Source: Pseudidiomarina aestuarii (lineage in GTDB: Bacteria > Pseudomonadota > Gammaproteobacteria > Enterobacterales > Alteromonadaceae). Taken from it: DNA of 27,666 nucleotides. Positions 8,835 through 17,503 of the stretch are shown here, one piece after another (within the stretch, counting starts at the first letter, position 1; each line of letters starts with the position of its first letter). The translations under genes and the position numbers were made by a program. The stretch is from NCBI GenBank assembly GCA_003030745.1, contig PYVG01000016.1:1-27666 (forward strand). The letters are read 5' to 3'. The notes under the pieces are model-generated. The model was not told where the DNA came from. It worked only from the letters and a program-made list of their open reading frames with translations, and searched no databases.

Positions 8835-8992
8835 CAAAGTAGTAGCGTGTATACAATAGCGACAAAGCTACTGAATATGAGTATGTAGATAAAGCCTCGC
8901 AATCCTTGTCGCAGCGTCCAGCCATTGACACGCAAGTAAACAAACCACAGTACACTCAAAACGAGCGGAATTAGAAATAGAAATCGGGTCAT
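8819..8992 (-). CDS. Small two-helix membrane protein, function unknown
   Basis: 57-residue ORF starting MTRFLFLIPLVLSVL and ending LLLWLTGR. Two hydrophobic segments (about residues 4-20 and 34-54) are separated by a polar loop RVNGWTLRQGLRG, giving a compact helical hairpin in the membrane. Its ATG lies nine bases after the end of the hybrid kinase gene on the same strand, and AGGA from the kinase's last codons sits 14 bases upstream, so it is probably translated from the same mRNA. Its stop lies inside the 8808-8834 hairpin. I do not recognise a named family. Support comes from tight placement, a continuous frame filling the gap, and clear membrane-protein composition. Confidence 0.6.
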   Translation of the reverse strand: MTRFLFLIPLVLSVLWFVYLRVNGWTLRQGLRGFIYILIFSSFVAIVYTLLLWLTGR

Positions 8993-9001
8993 AGGAAATG
9001 A

Positions 9002-11032
9002 TCATCCTTTTTTGTTGTTGCGCTGTTGCCACAAGAGCAAATCAGAACAAGCGAGACCGGCTTGTTCCAGTAATTGATTCAGCTTCATAATATGGTCCGC
9101 GACATATTCGTAATCACCTGATTTGGTATGGCGTTCGAGTTCTGCAGCCGCTTTTTCTAAGCGCATCAAACCCAAGTTTCCCGCTGCGCCTTTCAACGTA
9201 TGAAAGAATCGACGGGCTTCGTCATGCTGGCCTTTTGCCAAGTAATCGACAATTTTCTGTGGTGCATCGCTGTAGTCATGCACTAACCGTTCGATGAGTG
9301 TGCGATACAAGCTCGTATTGTGCTGGAGGCGCTCTAAAGCTGACTGAAAATCGATATCTGCATGCCGCGGATAGCTGATGGCTGGTGTACTCGTTGACTC
9401 CTGCCGCTGTGCTACTGGCATCGGCATTGCATACTCCCCACGAACACACCATTTTTGTAGCGCTTTGAGGAGAACCTTTTCATCAATCGGTTTGCTGATG
9501 TGATCCTGCATACCTGCCGCCAGCGAACGCTCGACGTCCTCAGTCGACGTGTTCGCCGTCATCGCGATAATAGGTAGTTGCTGATATGAGTATAAGGTTC
9601 TGATGTGTTCAGCGGCGGTCAGACCGTCCATGACCGGCATTTGAATATCCATAAAGACCAACGCATATTGTTTACGCTTCACTTGTTCAATAGCTTCCGC
9701 ACCATTCATGGCGGTGTCGACTTGTACACCTGCATGGGTCAGCAGTTCTTGCGCTATATGTAAATTGATATCGTTGTCTTCGACGATCAAAATAGGCGCA
9801 CAACACAGTTCTTGTTCGAGATCTAAGCCTGGTTGTTCTGCGCTATCTCCAAATAATGCCAGCGCTGAGCTCAATACGCGAATAACACTGCTACTAAGGT
9901 AAGGTTTGACGATCAGATGCTGAACACCGGCGGCTCTGGCTTCGCTGCGCAGCTCGTGAGCATGGTAACTGGTAGCTAAAATGAGCGCTGGAGTTGGCTT
10001 TGTCGCTGACTCAGTTGCGAGCAATTCCCGGCAGAAATCCAATCCACTCATGCCGGGCAGCTGCCAGTCCACAAAACAAGCGTCGAAACGTTGTGTCTGC
10101 ATGACGTCTAGGGCATCTTCGGCCGTTCGTACGGAAGTCACTTGCACTTGGTGTGACCGCAGTAGTTCCGTAATCATGTCGCGCGTCGTGAGGTTATCGT
10201 CAATAGCGAGAATTGATTTTTGCGCTAATCGCGCACGAATGGATTCAGCTACCGTTTGATCCGCGTTGGGCTGTAACGGTAATTTGAGTTCAAGGAAGAA
10301 TGTTGAGCCTTGTCCCGAGCTACTGATGACGCCAATGCCATCGTCGTTCATCAGCTTTACAATACGCTGGGAGATCGCGAGACCTAAGCCAGTACCACCA
10401 AATTTCCGCGTTGTCGAAGAATCGGCTTGAGTAAATGCTTGAAAGAGCTTGGCACGCTGATGCTCGTCCATACCAATGCCAGTGTCTGTTACCGAGAAGC
10501 GCAGGAAAACTTCGTGATCATCGAGGTCCAGTAGGGTGACGCTAATGACAATTTCACCACTGTCCGTAAATTTAATCGCGTTACTGACTAAATTCACCAG
10601 TACTTGGTTGAGTCGCAGCGGATCACCTATGAGACGAGTTGGAATATTGCTGGGTAGCTTAATCACGAACTCAAGGTTTTTGTCGTAGGCTCGATAAGCA
10701 AACATATCGGCTAGGCTTGCGAGCATCTCTTCTAAATCAAACGGGATAGTCTCAATGGTCAGCTTATTGGCTTCGATTTTGGAAAAATCGAGGATGTCGT
10801 TGATGATGCCCAATAATATTTTGGAGGAGCTCTCGATCGATTTCAGATAACCACGTTGTTGCTCATCCAGCCCAGTTTTCAGACACAATTGAGTCATCCC
10901 GAGAATGGCGTTAATCGGAGTTCGAATCTCGTGACTCACATTGGCTAAAAATTCACTTTTAGCTTCTGCAGCAGCTTGCGCATCACGCACAGCTTCTTGC
11001 ATTTGCTTCAGTTGATCCGGAGTATTCTTCAC
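9002..11032 (-). CDS. Soluble hybrid histidine kinase with two receivers and Hpt domain
   Basis: 676-residue phosphorelay kinase. Domains in order: a short coiled coil (1-25), HisKA with SHEIRTP (His34), HATPase_c with N-box Asn151, DTGIGM (183-188) and GGTGLGL (212-218), receiver 1 (272-395; phospho-site Asp322, Lys376), receiver 2 (413-530; Asp462, Lys514), and a C-terminal Hpt with HTLKGAAGNLG (His611). The layout resembles BarA/ArcB-type kinases, but there is no transmembrane segment, HAMP or PAS domain before HisKA, so the input must come from a partner or soluble signal. The start is GTG at 11032, supported by AAGGAG ten bases upstream. Small membrane-protein ORFs flank it on the same strand. 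No dedicated output regulator is adjacent. Confidence 0.93.
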   Translation of the reverse strand: MKNTPDQLKQMQEAVRDAQAAAEAKSEFLANVSHEIRTPINAILGMTQLCLKTGLDEQQRGYLKSIESSSKILLGIINDILDFSKIEANKLTIETIPFDLEEMLASLADMFAYRAYDKNLEFVIKLPSNIPTRLIGDPLRLNQVLVNLVSNAIKFTDSGEIVISVTLLDLDDHEVFLRFSVTDTGIGMDEHQRAKLFQAFTQADSSTTRKFGGTGLGLAISQRIVKLMNDDGIGVISSSGQGSTFFLELKLPLQPNADQTVAESIRARLAQKSILAIDDNLTTRDMITELLRSHQVQVTSVRTAEDALDVMQTQRFDACFVDWQLPGMSGLDFCRELLATESATKPTPALILATSYHAHELRSEARAAGVQHLIVKPYLSSSVIRVLSSALALFGDSAEQPGLDLEQELCCAPILIVEDNDINLHIAQELLTHAGVQVDTAMNGAEAIEQVKRKQYALVFMDIQMPVMDGLTAAEHIRTLYSYQQLPIIAMTANTSTEDVERSLAAGMQDHISKPIDEKVLLKALQKWCVRGEYAMPMPVAQRQESTSTPAISYPRHADIDFQSALERLQHNTSLYRTLIERLVHDYSDAPQKIVDYLAKGQHDEARRFFHTLKGAAGNLGLMRLEKAAAELERHTKSGDYEYVADHIMKLNQLLEQAGLACSDLLLWQQRNNKKG

Positions 11033-11051
11033 GCCGTTTTATCTCCTTACT

Positions 11052-11183
11052 TCATATGCACTCATCATGCCATTTCAGCGTAGTTGCGCCAAGTGATTGT
11101 TTGCCATGGAATGCCCACACAACATAGACTATCAGCCCAATAACCAGTAAGCTTTGTCCTTTCACGAAGTAGTCCATTAGCAT
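11052..11183 (-). CDS. Possible 43-residue single-pass membrane peptide upstream of the kinase
   Basis: Short ORF beginning MLMDYFVKGQSLLVIGLIVY and ending LKWHDECI. Residues about 11-25 form one convincing transmembrane helix with a charged tail. It ends 19 bases before the kinase GTG on the same strand. A second in-frame ATG lies two codons later. No strong ribosome binding site precedes either ATG, and the region also must hold control elements for the divergent gshA, so coding status is uncertain. If real it could be the membrane partner the kinase lacks, but that is speculation. Confidence 0.35.
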   Translation of the reverse strand: MLMDYFVKGQSLLVIGLIVYVVWAFHGKQSLGATTLKWHDECI

Positions 11184-11197
11184 AGGCAGGTCTGATT

Positions 11198-12814
11198 TTG
11201 CAGTCGACAATTAGAGCTCAGATAGAGAACCTAAGAAAAACCGGTCATACCGCTGTTTTACGTGATATTTCTCGAGGCATTGAACGTGAATGTCTGCGTA
11301 TCACGCCGACCGCAAAATTAGCACAAACACCGCATCCCGAGGCTCTTGGTTCAGCGCTAAAGCATGATTACATTACGACTGACTATGCGGAAAACCCGCT
11401 CGAATTTATCACTCCCGTGGCACAAGATATTGAGACAACTTTAGCCCAGCTTACAGATGTTCACCGTTTTGCCATTCAGCAGTTAGATGACGAATTGTTG
11501 TGGCCATTGAGTATGCCGTGTTTTGTTGGTGACGAAAAAGATATCCAAATAGCGCAATATGGCTCGTCCAACGTGGGGCGAATGAAAACGCTGTATCGGA
11601 GAGGTTTGACCTACCGTTATGGTGGTGCCATGCAAATTATCTCGGGTGTGCACTATAACTTTTCAGTACCAGAGACGTTGTGGCAAGCACTCGCCGCAGC
11701 TGACGGAACCACCGCCGACTGCCAGTACAAGTCACGTCGTTACTTTGATTTAATTCGCAACTACAAACGTTTCTGTTGGGTGATCCCATACTTGTTTGGA
11801 GCGTCTCCCGCTATTTGTCAGTCATTTTTGAAACACGCCGACGCATCGATGGATTTTGAATCTCTTGGTAAAGGCACCGTCTATCGTAAATATGGTACAT
11901 CGTTGCGGATGAGCGATTTGGGTTACACCAATAAAGAGCAAGCGGACTTAGCGATTACCTACAATTCACTGGAAGATTATGTTGCTGGTTTGCGGCGCGC
12001 GATCACCAAACCGTCTGCGCGTTTTGAGCGCATTGGCGTGGCAGTGCCTGAAGCCGATGGAAGCATTGATTTCCGTCAGCTCAACAGCAATATTTTGCAG
12101 ATTGAAAACGAATTTTATTCGCCGATTCGCCCAAAGCGGGTCACTAAAAATGGCGAAACGCCAACCCAAGCTCTCGAGCGCGGTGGCGTCGAATATATCG
12201 AAGTGCGTGCGCTCGATGTGAACCCGTTTAGTGCCATCGGCATTAGTGCCGAGCAAATCCGGTTCTTAGATACCTTTTTGCTGTACTGCTTGTTGCTCGA
12301 TAGTCCGACGATGTCACTTGAAGAACAAGCCGTGACCGATCGTAATTTCAACCGTGTGGTGCTCGATGGGCGTAATCCGCGTCTGACACTGCTTGATGGT
12401 GATTTCGAGCGACCTATTGCTGATTGGCTTGAAGATATATTCGGAGAGTTACACGGTATTGCGCAGTGGCTCGATGAAGCCCATCAAAGCGATGAGTATG
12501 TCGCTGTTGTTAACGCTCAGTATCGAGCAGTCTTAAATCCTGAGTTGACGTTCTCTGGTCAATTTTTGAGTTTGTTGCGCGATGAACAGTTGGACAATAG
12601 TGAATTGGGTATGCAATTAGCAAAGCACTATAAAGCTGAGTTGCTCGAACCACTATCGCATTTTACCGCGGAACAGTTCGCGACTTGGGCGCAAGCGTCA
12701 CTGGCGGAACAACGCGCATTAGAGCAACAAGACGCCGGCTCTGACTTTAGTGCCTTTTTAACGGATTACTTTCGTCGTGCGGCCTGTGCTTCGCCGGATT
12801 GTCAGTCGAGCTAG
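11198..12814 (+). CDS. gshA: Glutamate-cysteine ligase
   Basis: 538-residue cytoplasmic enzyme joining glutamate and cysteine with ATP, the first and rate-limiting step of glutathione synthesis. It is the proteobacterial type 1 form: RDISRGIERECLRI near the N-terminus, DYAENPLEFITP, MQIISGVHYNFS, and KYGTSLRMSDLGY in the middle all match the family. An in-frame TAG at 11183-11185 limits the start; no ATG lies between it and the conserved region, leaving TTG at 11198, preceded by GGCAGG seven bases upstream. The TTG start implies modest translation. The stop overlaps the ribosome binding site of the next lipoprotein gene, so the two are probably cotranscribed. Confidence 0.95.
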   Translation: MQSTIRAQIENLRKTGHTAVLRDISRGIERECLRITPTAKLAQTPHPEALGSALKHDYITTDYAENPLEFITPVAQDIETTLAQLTDVHRFAIQQLDDELLWPLSMPCFVGDEKDIQIAQYGSSNVGRMKTLYRRGLTYRYGGAMQIISGVHYNFSVPETLWQALAAADGTTADCQYKSRRYFDLIRNYKRFCWVIPYLFGASPAICQSFLKHADASMDFESLGKGTVYRKYGTSLRMSDLGYTNKEQADLAITYNSLEDYVAGLRRAITKPSARFERIGVAVPEADGSIDFRQLNSNILQIENEFYSPIRPKRVTKNGETPTQALERGGVEYIEVRALDVNPFSAIGISAEQIRFLDTFLLYCLLLDSPTMSLEEQAVTDRNFNRVVLDGRNPRLTLLDGDFERPIADWLEDIFGELHGIAQWLDEAHQSDEYVAVVNAQYRAVLNPELTFSGQFLSLLRDEQLDNSELGMQLAKHYKAELLEPLSHFTAEQFATWAQASLAEQRALEQQDAGSDFSAFLTDYFRRAACASPDCQSS

Positions 12815-12826
12815 GAGTTGTTACGC

Positions 12827-13450
12827 ATGTTGAAACCTGTTCGTACGCTTATCACAATTGCCTTGGGTTGTTCGATCCTAGCTGGTTGTGCAACTGCACC
12901 TCCAGAACAACCAGACAACCTCTGTGAAATCTTTCGCGAAAAACGAGATTGGTACGACGCTGCGGCTGATATGCGGGACAAATGGGGAGTGCCGATTCAT
13001 GTACCTATGGCCATTATGTATCAGGAAAGTTCTTTCAAGCACAATGCCGTCCCACCCCGAGACTATTTATTGTGGATTATTCCGTGGGGACGTGTGAGTA
13101 GCGCCTACGGATATTCGCAAGCTAAAACCCCCACTTGGGAAGATTATCAACGCGAAACCGACAATGGCTGGGCATCACGCGATGATTTTGATGATGCCAT
13201 TGATTTCATGGGGTGGTTTATTAGTAAAACTCACACAGTAAATGGTATTTCGAAATGGGACGCCTATGAACAGTACCTCAATTATCATGAGGGTTGGGGT
13301 GGTTATCGTCGTCAGACATACGCGCAGAAAGGCTGGCTAATTCAGACATCACGCAAAGTCCAAGCGCGGGCAGAACGATACGGCGCGCAATTACGGAGCT
13401 GTGAGGAAGAACTCAAGCGTGGTTGGTTCGAACGTTTACTATTTGGCTAA
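12827..13450 (+). CDS. Lytic-transglycosylase-like (SLT fold) lipoprotein
   Basis: 207-residue exported lipoprotein: hydrophobic signal with lipobox LAGC, acylated Cys21. The mature part opens with a short Pro-rich linker, then MAIMYQESSFKHNA, where Glu67 fits the catalytic glutamate of soluble lytic transglycosylases (E-S-x-F pattern), followed by SAYGYSQAKTPTWEDYQ and NYHEGWGGY, which echo the G-x-x-Q-x-x-P-x-T and N-Y motifs of that fold. It probably cleaves peptidoglycan in the periplasm, but activity is inferred. AGGAG at 12813-12817 places the start at ATG 12827 rather than the TTG at 12818. It follows gshA by 12 bases and converges on yfjD with an 11-base gap and no terminator. Confidence 0.8.
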   Translation: MLKPVRTLITIALGCSILAGCATAPPEQPDNLCEIFREKRDWYDAAADMRDKWGVPIHVPMAIMYQESSFKHNAVPPRDYLLWIIPWGRVSSAYGYSQAKTPTWEDYQRETDNGWASRDDFDDAIDFMGWFISKTHTVNGISKWDAYEQYLNYHEGWGGYRRQTYAQKGWLIQTSRKVQARAERYGAQLRSCEEELKRGWFERLLFG

Positions 13451-13461
13451 AGCTGAATTTT

Positions 13462-14727
13462 TCATAGGTCAAAGAAGCGAACTTTACGGACCATATTGTC
13501 GCTGCTTTCTACTATCTCTAGCCGATAATCATTGACGGTCAAACAGAGCGGTTGTTGCGGAATATCTCCGAGCACTTCTATTACCAGACCGCTCACGGTT
13601 TTGGGGCCATCAATGGGTAGATTCCAATTCATTTCTTTATTTAAATCCCGAATGTTGGCAACACCATCCACTAATACTGAGCCATCTGGCTGCAACGTGG
13701 TTGATTCACTCGACAGTGGGGTAATAGTTGTTGTGAAGTCACCGACAATTTCTTCTAGAATATCTTCGAGTGTGACTAATCCCTGAATATCGCCATATTC
13801 GTCGACCACCAAGCCAATACGCTCTTTATTACGCTGAAACTTGAGGAGTTGCACGTTAAGCGGAGTACCTTCAGGGATGTAGTAGATTTCTCGAGCTGAA
13901 CGAACGATTTCTGATTTATCGAGTTCAACACTGTTCTTAGTCACAATTTGCATGATGTCGCGAGCATGAATGAAGCCAATAGCATCATCGATTTCATTGC
14001 GGTAGAGCAAAATGCGTGTGTACTGAGCTTGTGAGAGTTGTTTGATGATAGATTTCACGTCATCTTGAACATCAATGCCGCTGATTTCAGCCCGCGGAAT
14101 CATCACGTCTTCCACAGTAACCTTTTCGAGGTCGAGAATACTCAACAACATCTCTTGGTGACTGGTAGGAATCATCGAATTGGCTTCATTGACAACTGTA
14201 CGCAATTCTTCTGAGCTTAAGGCGTCTTGCCCCTGAGTGTTATTAGGATTCACGCCTAGCATGCGCATAAAGCCGTTGGTAATGAAATTTACAGAAGCAA
14301 CCGCTGGATAGAGGATAGTCAACAGCGGCTTCAAAATGATAGAACTTGGAAATGCGACTCGTTCTGGGTGCAGCGCGGCGATAGTTTTCGGAGTGACTTC
14401 GGAAAAAATGAGAACCACTAAGGTTAGACCAAAAGTGGCAACCACAAGACCCGCGTCACCAAACCAGCGCAAACAAATGATGGTTGCAACTGCGGAAGCT
14501 GCAATGTTGACCAGATTATTACCGATGAGAATGAGGCCGATGAGTCGATCAGGACGATCGAGCAGGTACTGGACCCGTTTAGCTCCGCGGTGCCCCTGTT
14601 GTACTAGGTGACGGAGGCGATAACGGTTGATCGACATCATGCCGGTTTCGGAACCTGAAAAATACGCCGATAAAAACAGTAAAACACCCAAAATAATCAG
14701 TAGGGTGGATGTCGCTATGTCGTCCAA
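13462..14727 (-). CDS. yfjD: CorC/HlyC-family membrane protein YfjD (CorB-like)
   Basis: 421-residue inner-membrane protein with an N-terminal DUF21/CNNM transmembrane domain (about 1-195; AYFSGSETGMMSINRYRLRH and FSEVTPKTIAA are diagnostic), two CBS domains (about 205-325; VMIPRAEI, VDEYGDIQGLVTLEDILEEI) and a C-terminal CorC_HlyC domain (about 335-421). Relatives handle Mg2+ or Co2+ efflux; the exact ion is not proven here. The frame opens at TTG 14733, but AGGA lies one base from it and seven bases from the TTG at 14727, and starting there gives a leader that aligns with E. coli YfjD. It follows ypjD by 56 bases, the same neighbourhood as in E. coli. Confidence 0.93.
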   Translation of the reverse strand: MDDIATSTLLIILGVLLFLSAYFSGSETGMMSINRYRLRHLVQQGHRGAKRVQYLLDRPDRLIGLILIGNNLVNIAASAVATIICLRWFGDAGLVVATFGLTLVVLIFSEVTPKTIAALHPERVAFPSSIILKPLLTILYPAVASVNFITNGFMRMLGVNPNNTQGQDALSSEELRTVVNEANSMIPTSHQEMLLSILDLEKVTVEDVMIPRAEISGIDVQDDVKSIIKQLSQAQYTRILLYRNEIDDAIGFIHARDIMQIVTKNSVELDKSEIVRSAREIYYIPEGTPLNVQLLKFQRNKERIGLVVDEYGDIQGLVTLEDILEEIVGDFTTTITPLSSESTTLQPDGSVLVDGVANIRDLNKEMNWNLPIDGPKTVSGLVIEVLGDIPQQPLCLTVNDYRLEIVESSDNMVRKVRFFDL

Positions 14728-14783
14728 GAACAAATCCTGTAGTAATGCGTCAGAGGTCTAATGTAATCAGCACCGATATGAAG

Positions 14784-15587
14784 TCAAGTGTTCAGTAACA
14801 CATCTTTGACAAACCGGCTGCCGAAATAGGCCAGAGTGAGAATAGAACTAGCAACAACGCTAGCGATGACCATGGCGCGTCCGCGCACGCCGCGAGCCCC
14901 ATGTAAGAAGACGATGACAACATAGATCATTGCCGCCAGTGTACTTAATACGGTTTTATGAGACTGGCCCTGTGCGAACATATCTTGGAGAAATACGAAC
15001 CCGCTGATAATGGCTATCACCAAGACAAATGTTCCCGTACTCAAGAGACGGAAAAAGTATCGCTCGGCGGTCATCAATGGCGGTAAGTAGCTGGCAGTCG
15101 CCTGCGCTTTATGGTGTTTGAGCACATAACTGACATACAAAATTTGAATAGCATATAGAGTTGCCAACATTAAAATGGCATAAGCGCAGAGACTCAGGAC
15201 GACATGGACTAACAATCCTGAACTTAAGTTGAATTCTGCGCCCCAATTGACTGGGCTGAAGTTCATCAAAATGACGCTGACGGCAGCGAATAAATAAACC
15301 ACCGGACGCAACAACATACCACCGGGTTTGGTGCCTCGCGCGATGGCTAGGATGACCAGTAAGAGGGCGACGGCACTCAAGCTAAAGGTGATATTAATAT
15401 GGTCAAAGCCGTCAAATCGCCAATGCTCCCACTGAATCCAAGCATGGAGAATCACTGCTACGATAGGCAATGCGATAAACCACTTGGGCAACTGAGCATT
15501 GCGGCCCAATTGTCGCCACATGGTCACTGCTGCAACAAGATAAAGTGTGACTGCGATGACTAATAACAGTGTCATACTGAGAATCAT
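14784..15587 (-). CDS. ypjD: Cytochrome c assembly-like inner membrane protein YpjD
   Basis: About 267 residues with roughly eight hydrophobic helices, belonging to the CcsA/CcmC-like cytochrome c assembly superfamily. Landmarks include SGLLVHVVLSLCAYAILMLA (family HxxxSxxxY), LPPLMTAERYFFRL, and the C-terminal ILTLAYFGSRFV, nearly identical to E. coli YpjD. Its own function is poorly known; it shows no haem-lyase WWD motif. The frame is open back to 15695, but the first 36 residues are polar and unlike the family and would overlap the ffh promoter side, so ATG 15587 (MILSMTLLLV) is preferred; ATG 15575 is also possible. It is divergent from ffh, as in E. coli. Confidence 0.88.
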   Translation of the reverse strand: MILSMTLLLVIAVTLYLVAAVTMWRQLGRNAQLPKWFIALPIVAVILHAWIQWEHWRFDGFDHINITFSLSAVALLLVILAIARGTKPGGMLLRPVVYLFAAVSVILMNFSPVNWGAEFNLSSGLLVHVVLSLCAYAILMLATLYAIQILYVSYVLKHHKAQATASYLPPLMTAERYFFRLLSTGTFVLVIAIISGFVFLQDMFAQGQSHKTVLSTLAAMIYVVIVFLHGARGVRGRAMVIASVVASSILTLAYFGSRFVKDVLLNT

Positions 15588-15751
15588 TCCGTTTTGATGG
15601 AATCCTAGTATAGGCATACTTGATTGGAAACCCAAGTCATTCAAGCTGTTATCAATGAAGAAAAAGAACTTGAATTCGGCTATACTGGACGCCATTTTAA
15701 CGAAATCCTTGCGTGCCTAACGCATCAACTGAAGTAAAGCGGAACCGTCAC

Positions 15752-17125
15752 ATGTTTGATCATTTAAGTGAACGCCTCTCAACATCATTGAAGGCTATCA
15801 GCGGCCGCGGTCGACTGACTGAAGACAACATCAAAGATACGCTGCGTGAAGTACGCATGGCGCTGCTGGAGGCGGATGTCGCTTTGCCAGTGGTGCGTGA
15901 CTTTGTGGCGCGAGTGAAAGAACGCGCTGTTGGCGCCGAAGTGAACAAAAGCCTGACGCCGGGTCAAGAATTTCTAAAAATCGTTAAGCAAGAACTTGAG
16001 CATGCAATGGGTGACGGTAACGTCCCCCTGAATTTAGCTGCGCAACCGCCAGCGGTCATTTTGATGGCAGGTCTGCAAGGTGCAGGTAAAACGACCAGCG
16101 TCGGTAAGCTAGCGAAATATTTGCGCGAGAAGCTAAAGAAGAAAGTGTTGGTGGTCAGTGCTGATGTCTATCGTCCAGCGGCAATTAAGCAGCTCGAGAC
16201 CTTGGCGAACGAGGTTGAAGTGAGCTTCTTCCCATCCACGGTAGACCAGCGTCCGGTAGCCATCGCACAGGCGGCAATTGCGCATGCGAAGAAGCAGTTC
16301 TTCGATGTGGTGTTGGTGGATACCGCAGGTCGAACAGCTATTGATGAAGCCATGATGGCTGAGATTCAGGAACTGCACCAAGCGGTGAACCCAATTGAGA
16401 CGCTGTTTGTGGTTGATGCCATGACGGGTCAGGATGCTGCGAATACAGCGCGAGCCTTTAGTGAAGCGCTGCCGTTGACAGGTATTATTCTGACCAAAAC
16501 CGATGGTGATGCGCGTGGTGGTGCTGCGCTATCGATTCGGCATATTACTGGCAAACCGATTAAATTCTTGGGTGTCGGTGAAAAAACTGCTGCTTTAGAA
16601 GCTTTTCATCCAGAGCGCGTTGCTTCGCGCATTCTAGGCATGGGCGATGTGCTCTCGCTGATTGATGAGCTGGAACAAAAAGTCGACAAGGACAAAGCTG
16701 CCAAAGTTGCTCAGAAAGTTATGAAAGAAGGGAAGTTTTCATTAGAGGACTTCCGCGATCAACTCGCCCAAATGCGTGATATGGGTGGCATGATGGGTTT
16801 GCTCGATAAGATGCCTGGAATGGGCGCCATGAGTGCGCAGGTCAAAGGTCAGATGGATGACAAAATGACCGTTCGCATGGAAGCTATCATCAATTCGATG
16901 ACTCCCAAAGAGCGCACGCACCCTGACTTGATCAAAGGTTCACGTAAACGTCGTATTGCGGCAGGGTCGGGAACTCAGGTGCAAGATGTGAATAAGCTCT
17001 TAAAGCAATTTATGCAAATGCAAAAAATGATGAAGAAGATGAAAGGTGGCGGCATGTCGAAAATGCTTCGCGGCCTGGGTGGAATGGGTGGCAAGATGCC
17101 ACCGGGAATGTTCCCTAAACGCTAG
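15752..17125 (+). CDS. ffh: Signal recognition particle protein Ffh
   Basis: 457-residue GTPase that binds 4.5S RNA and signal sequences and delivers ribosomes to FtsY and SecYEG. The N domain (MFDHLSERLS on) is followed by the NG GTPase with GLQGAGKTT at 107-115, ADVYRPAAIKQLETL, VDTAGR, and TKTDGDARGGAALSI. The C-terminal M domain carries RMEAIINSMTPKE and GSRKRRIAAGSGTQVQDVN for RNA binding and a Met/Gly/Lys-rich tail. The frame is open to a GTG at 15713, but the Met at 15752 begins exactly where E. coli Ffh begins. It leads toward the rpsP operon, which has its own promoter. Confidence 0.97.
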   Translation: MFDHLSERLSTSLKAISGRGRLTEDNIKDTLREVRMALLEADVALPVVRDFVARVKERAVGAEVNKSLTPGQEFLKIVKQELEHAMGDGNVPLNLAAQPPAVILMAGLQGAGKTTSVGKLAKYLREKLKKKVLVVSADVYRPAAIKQLETLANEVEVSFFPSTVDQRPVAIAQAAIAHAKKQFFDVVLVDTAGRTAIDEAMMAEIQELHQAVNPIETLFVVDAMTGQDAANTARAFSEALPLTGIILTKTDGDARGGAALSIRHITGKPIKFLGVGEKTAALEAFHPERVASRILGMGDVLSLIDELEQKVDKDKAAKVAQKVMKEGKFSLEDFRDQLAQMRDMGGMMGLLDKMPGMGAMSAQVKGQMDDKMTVRMEAIINSMTPKERTHPDLIKGSRKRRIAAGSGTQVQDVNKLLKQFMQMQKMMKKMKGGGMSKMLRGLGGMGGKMPPGMFPKR

Positions 17126-17132
17126 GGAATAC

Positions 17133-17160
17133 TTGCATTCGAACCAAAAATCGGTAGAAT
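17133..17160 (+). promoter_or_regulatory. Probable promoter of the rpsP-rimM-trmD-rplS operon
   Basis: TTGCAT (17133-17138) and TAGAAT (17155-17160) are separated by 16 bases, starting eight bases after the ffh stop and about 70 bases before rpsP. Both boxes match sigma-70 at four or five of six positions. The leader that follows is GC-poor just before the GAGGAA ribosome binding site. Confidence 0.6.
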
Positions 17161-17231
17161 GCTGCAGCTCTCTGACTACGGTCGGAGGCATTTTTATTTA
17201 CTTAACATTATAAACTGTATCGAGGAACGTA

Positions 17232-17480
17232 ATGGTAACCATTCGTTTACAACGTGGCGGCGCTAAAAAGCGTCCCTTCTACCAGATGGTAGTTACTGAC
17301 AGTCGCAATGCCCGCGACGGTCGTTTTATTGAAAATGTAGGCTTCTTTAACCCGGTTGCACGCGGCCAGGAAGAAAAGTTACGTGTTGACTTAAACCGTG
17401 TTGATCACTGGGTAAGCAACGGCGCAGCTTTATCTGAGCGCGTAGCAAAGTTAGTTAAAGATGCGCGCAGCGCAGCTTAA
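17232..17480 (+). CDS. rpsP: 30S ribosomal protein S16
   Basis: 82 residues, the normal size for bacterial S16, which binds 16S rRNA during 30S assembly. [30 protein letters not shown] at the start and [11 protein letters not shown] in the middle are the universal S16 signatures. GAGGAACGTA provides the ribosome binding site. It heads the conserved rpsP-rimM-trmD-rplS operon and is 23 bases before rimM. Confidence 0.98.
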   Translation: MVTIRLQRGGAKKRPFYQMVVTDSRNARDGRFIENVGFFNPVARGQEEKLRVDLNRVDHWVSNGAALSERVAKLVKDARSAA

Positions 17481-17503
17481 TTTACAAACCGTATCAGGTA
17501 GTT

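Noticed and set aside
15588..15695. 36-residue N-terminal extension of YpjD with a run of phenylalanines
   Set aside because: It is absent from the E. coli protein, would place the start near the ffh leader, and the membrane helix begins at the later Met; treated as untranslated or non-native.
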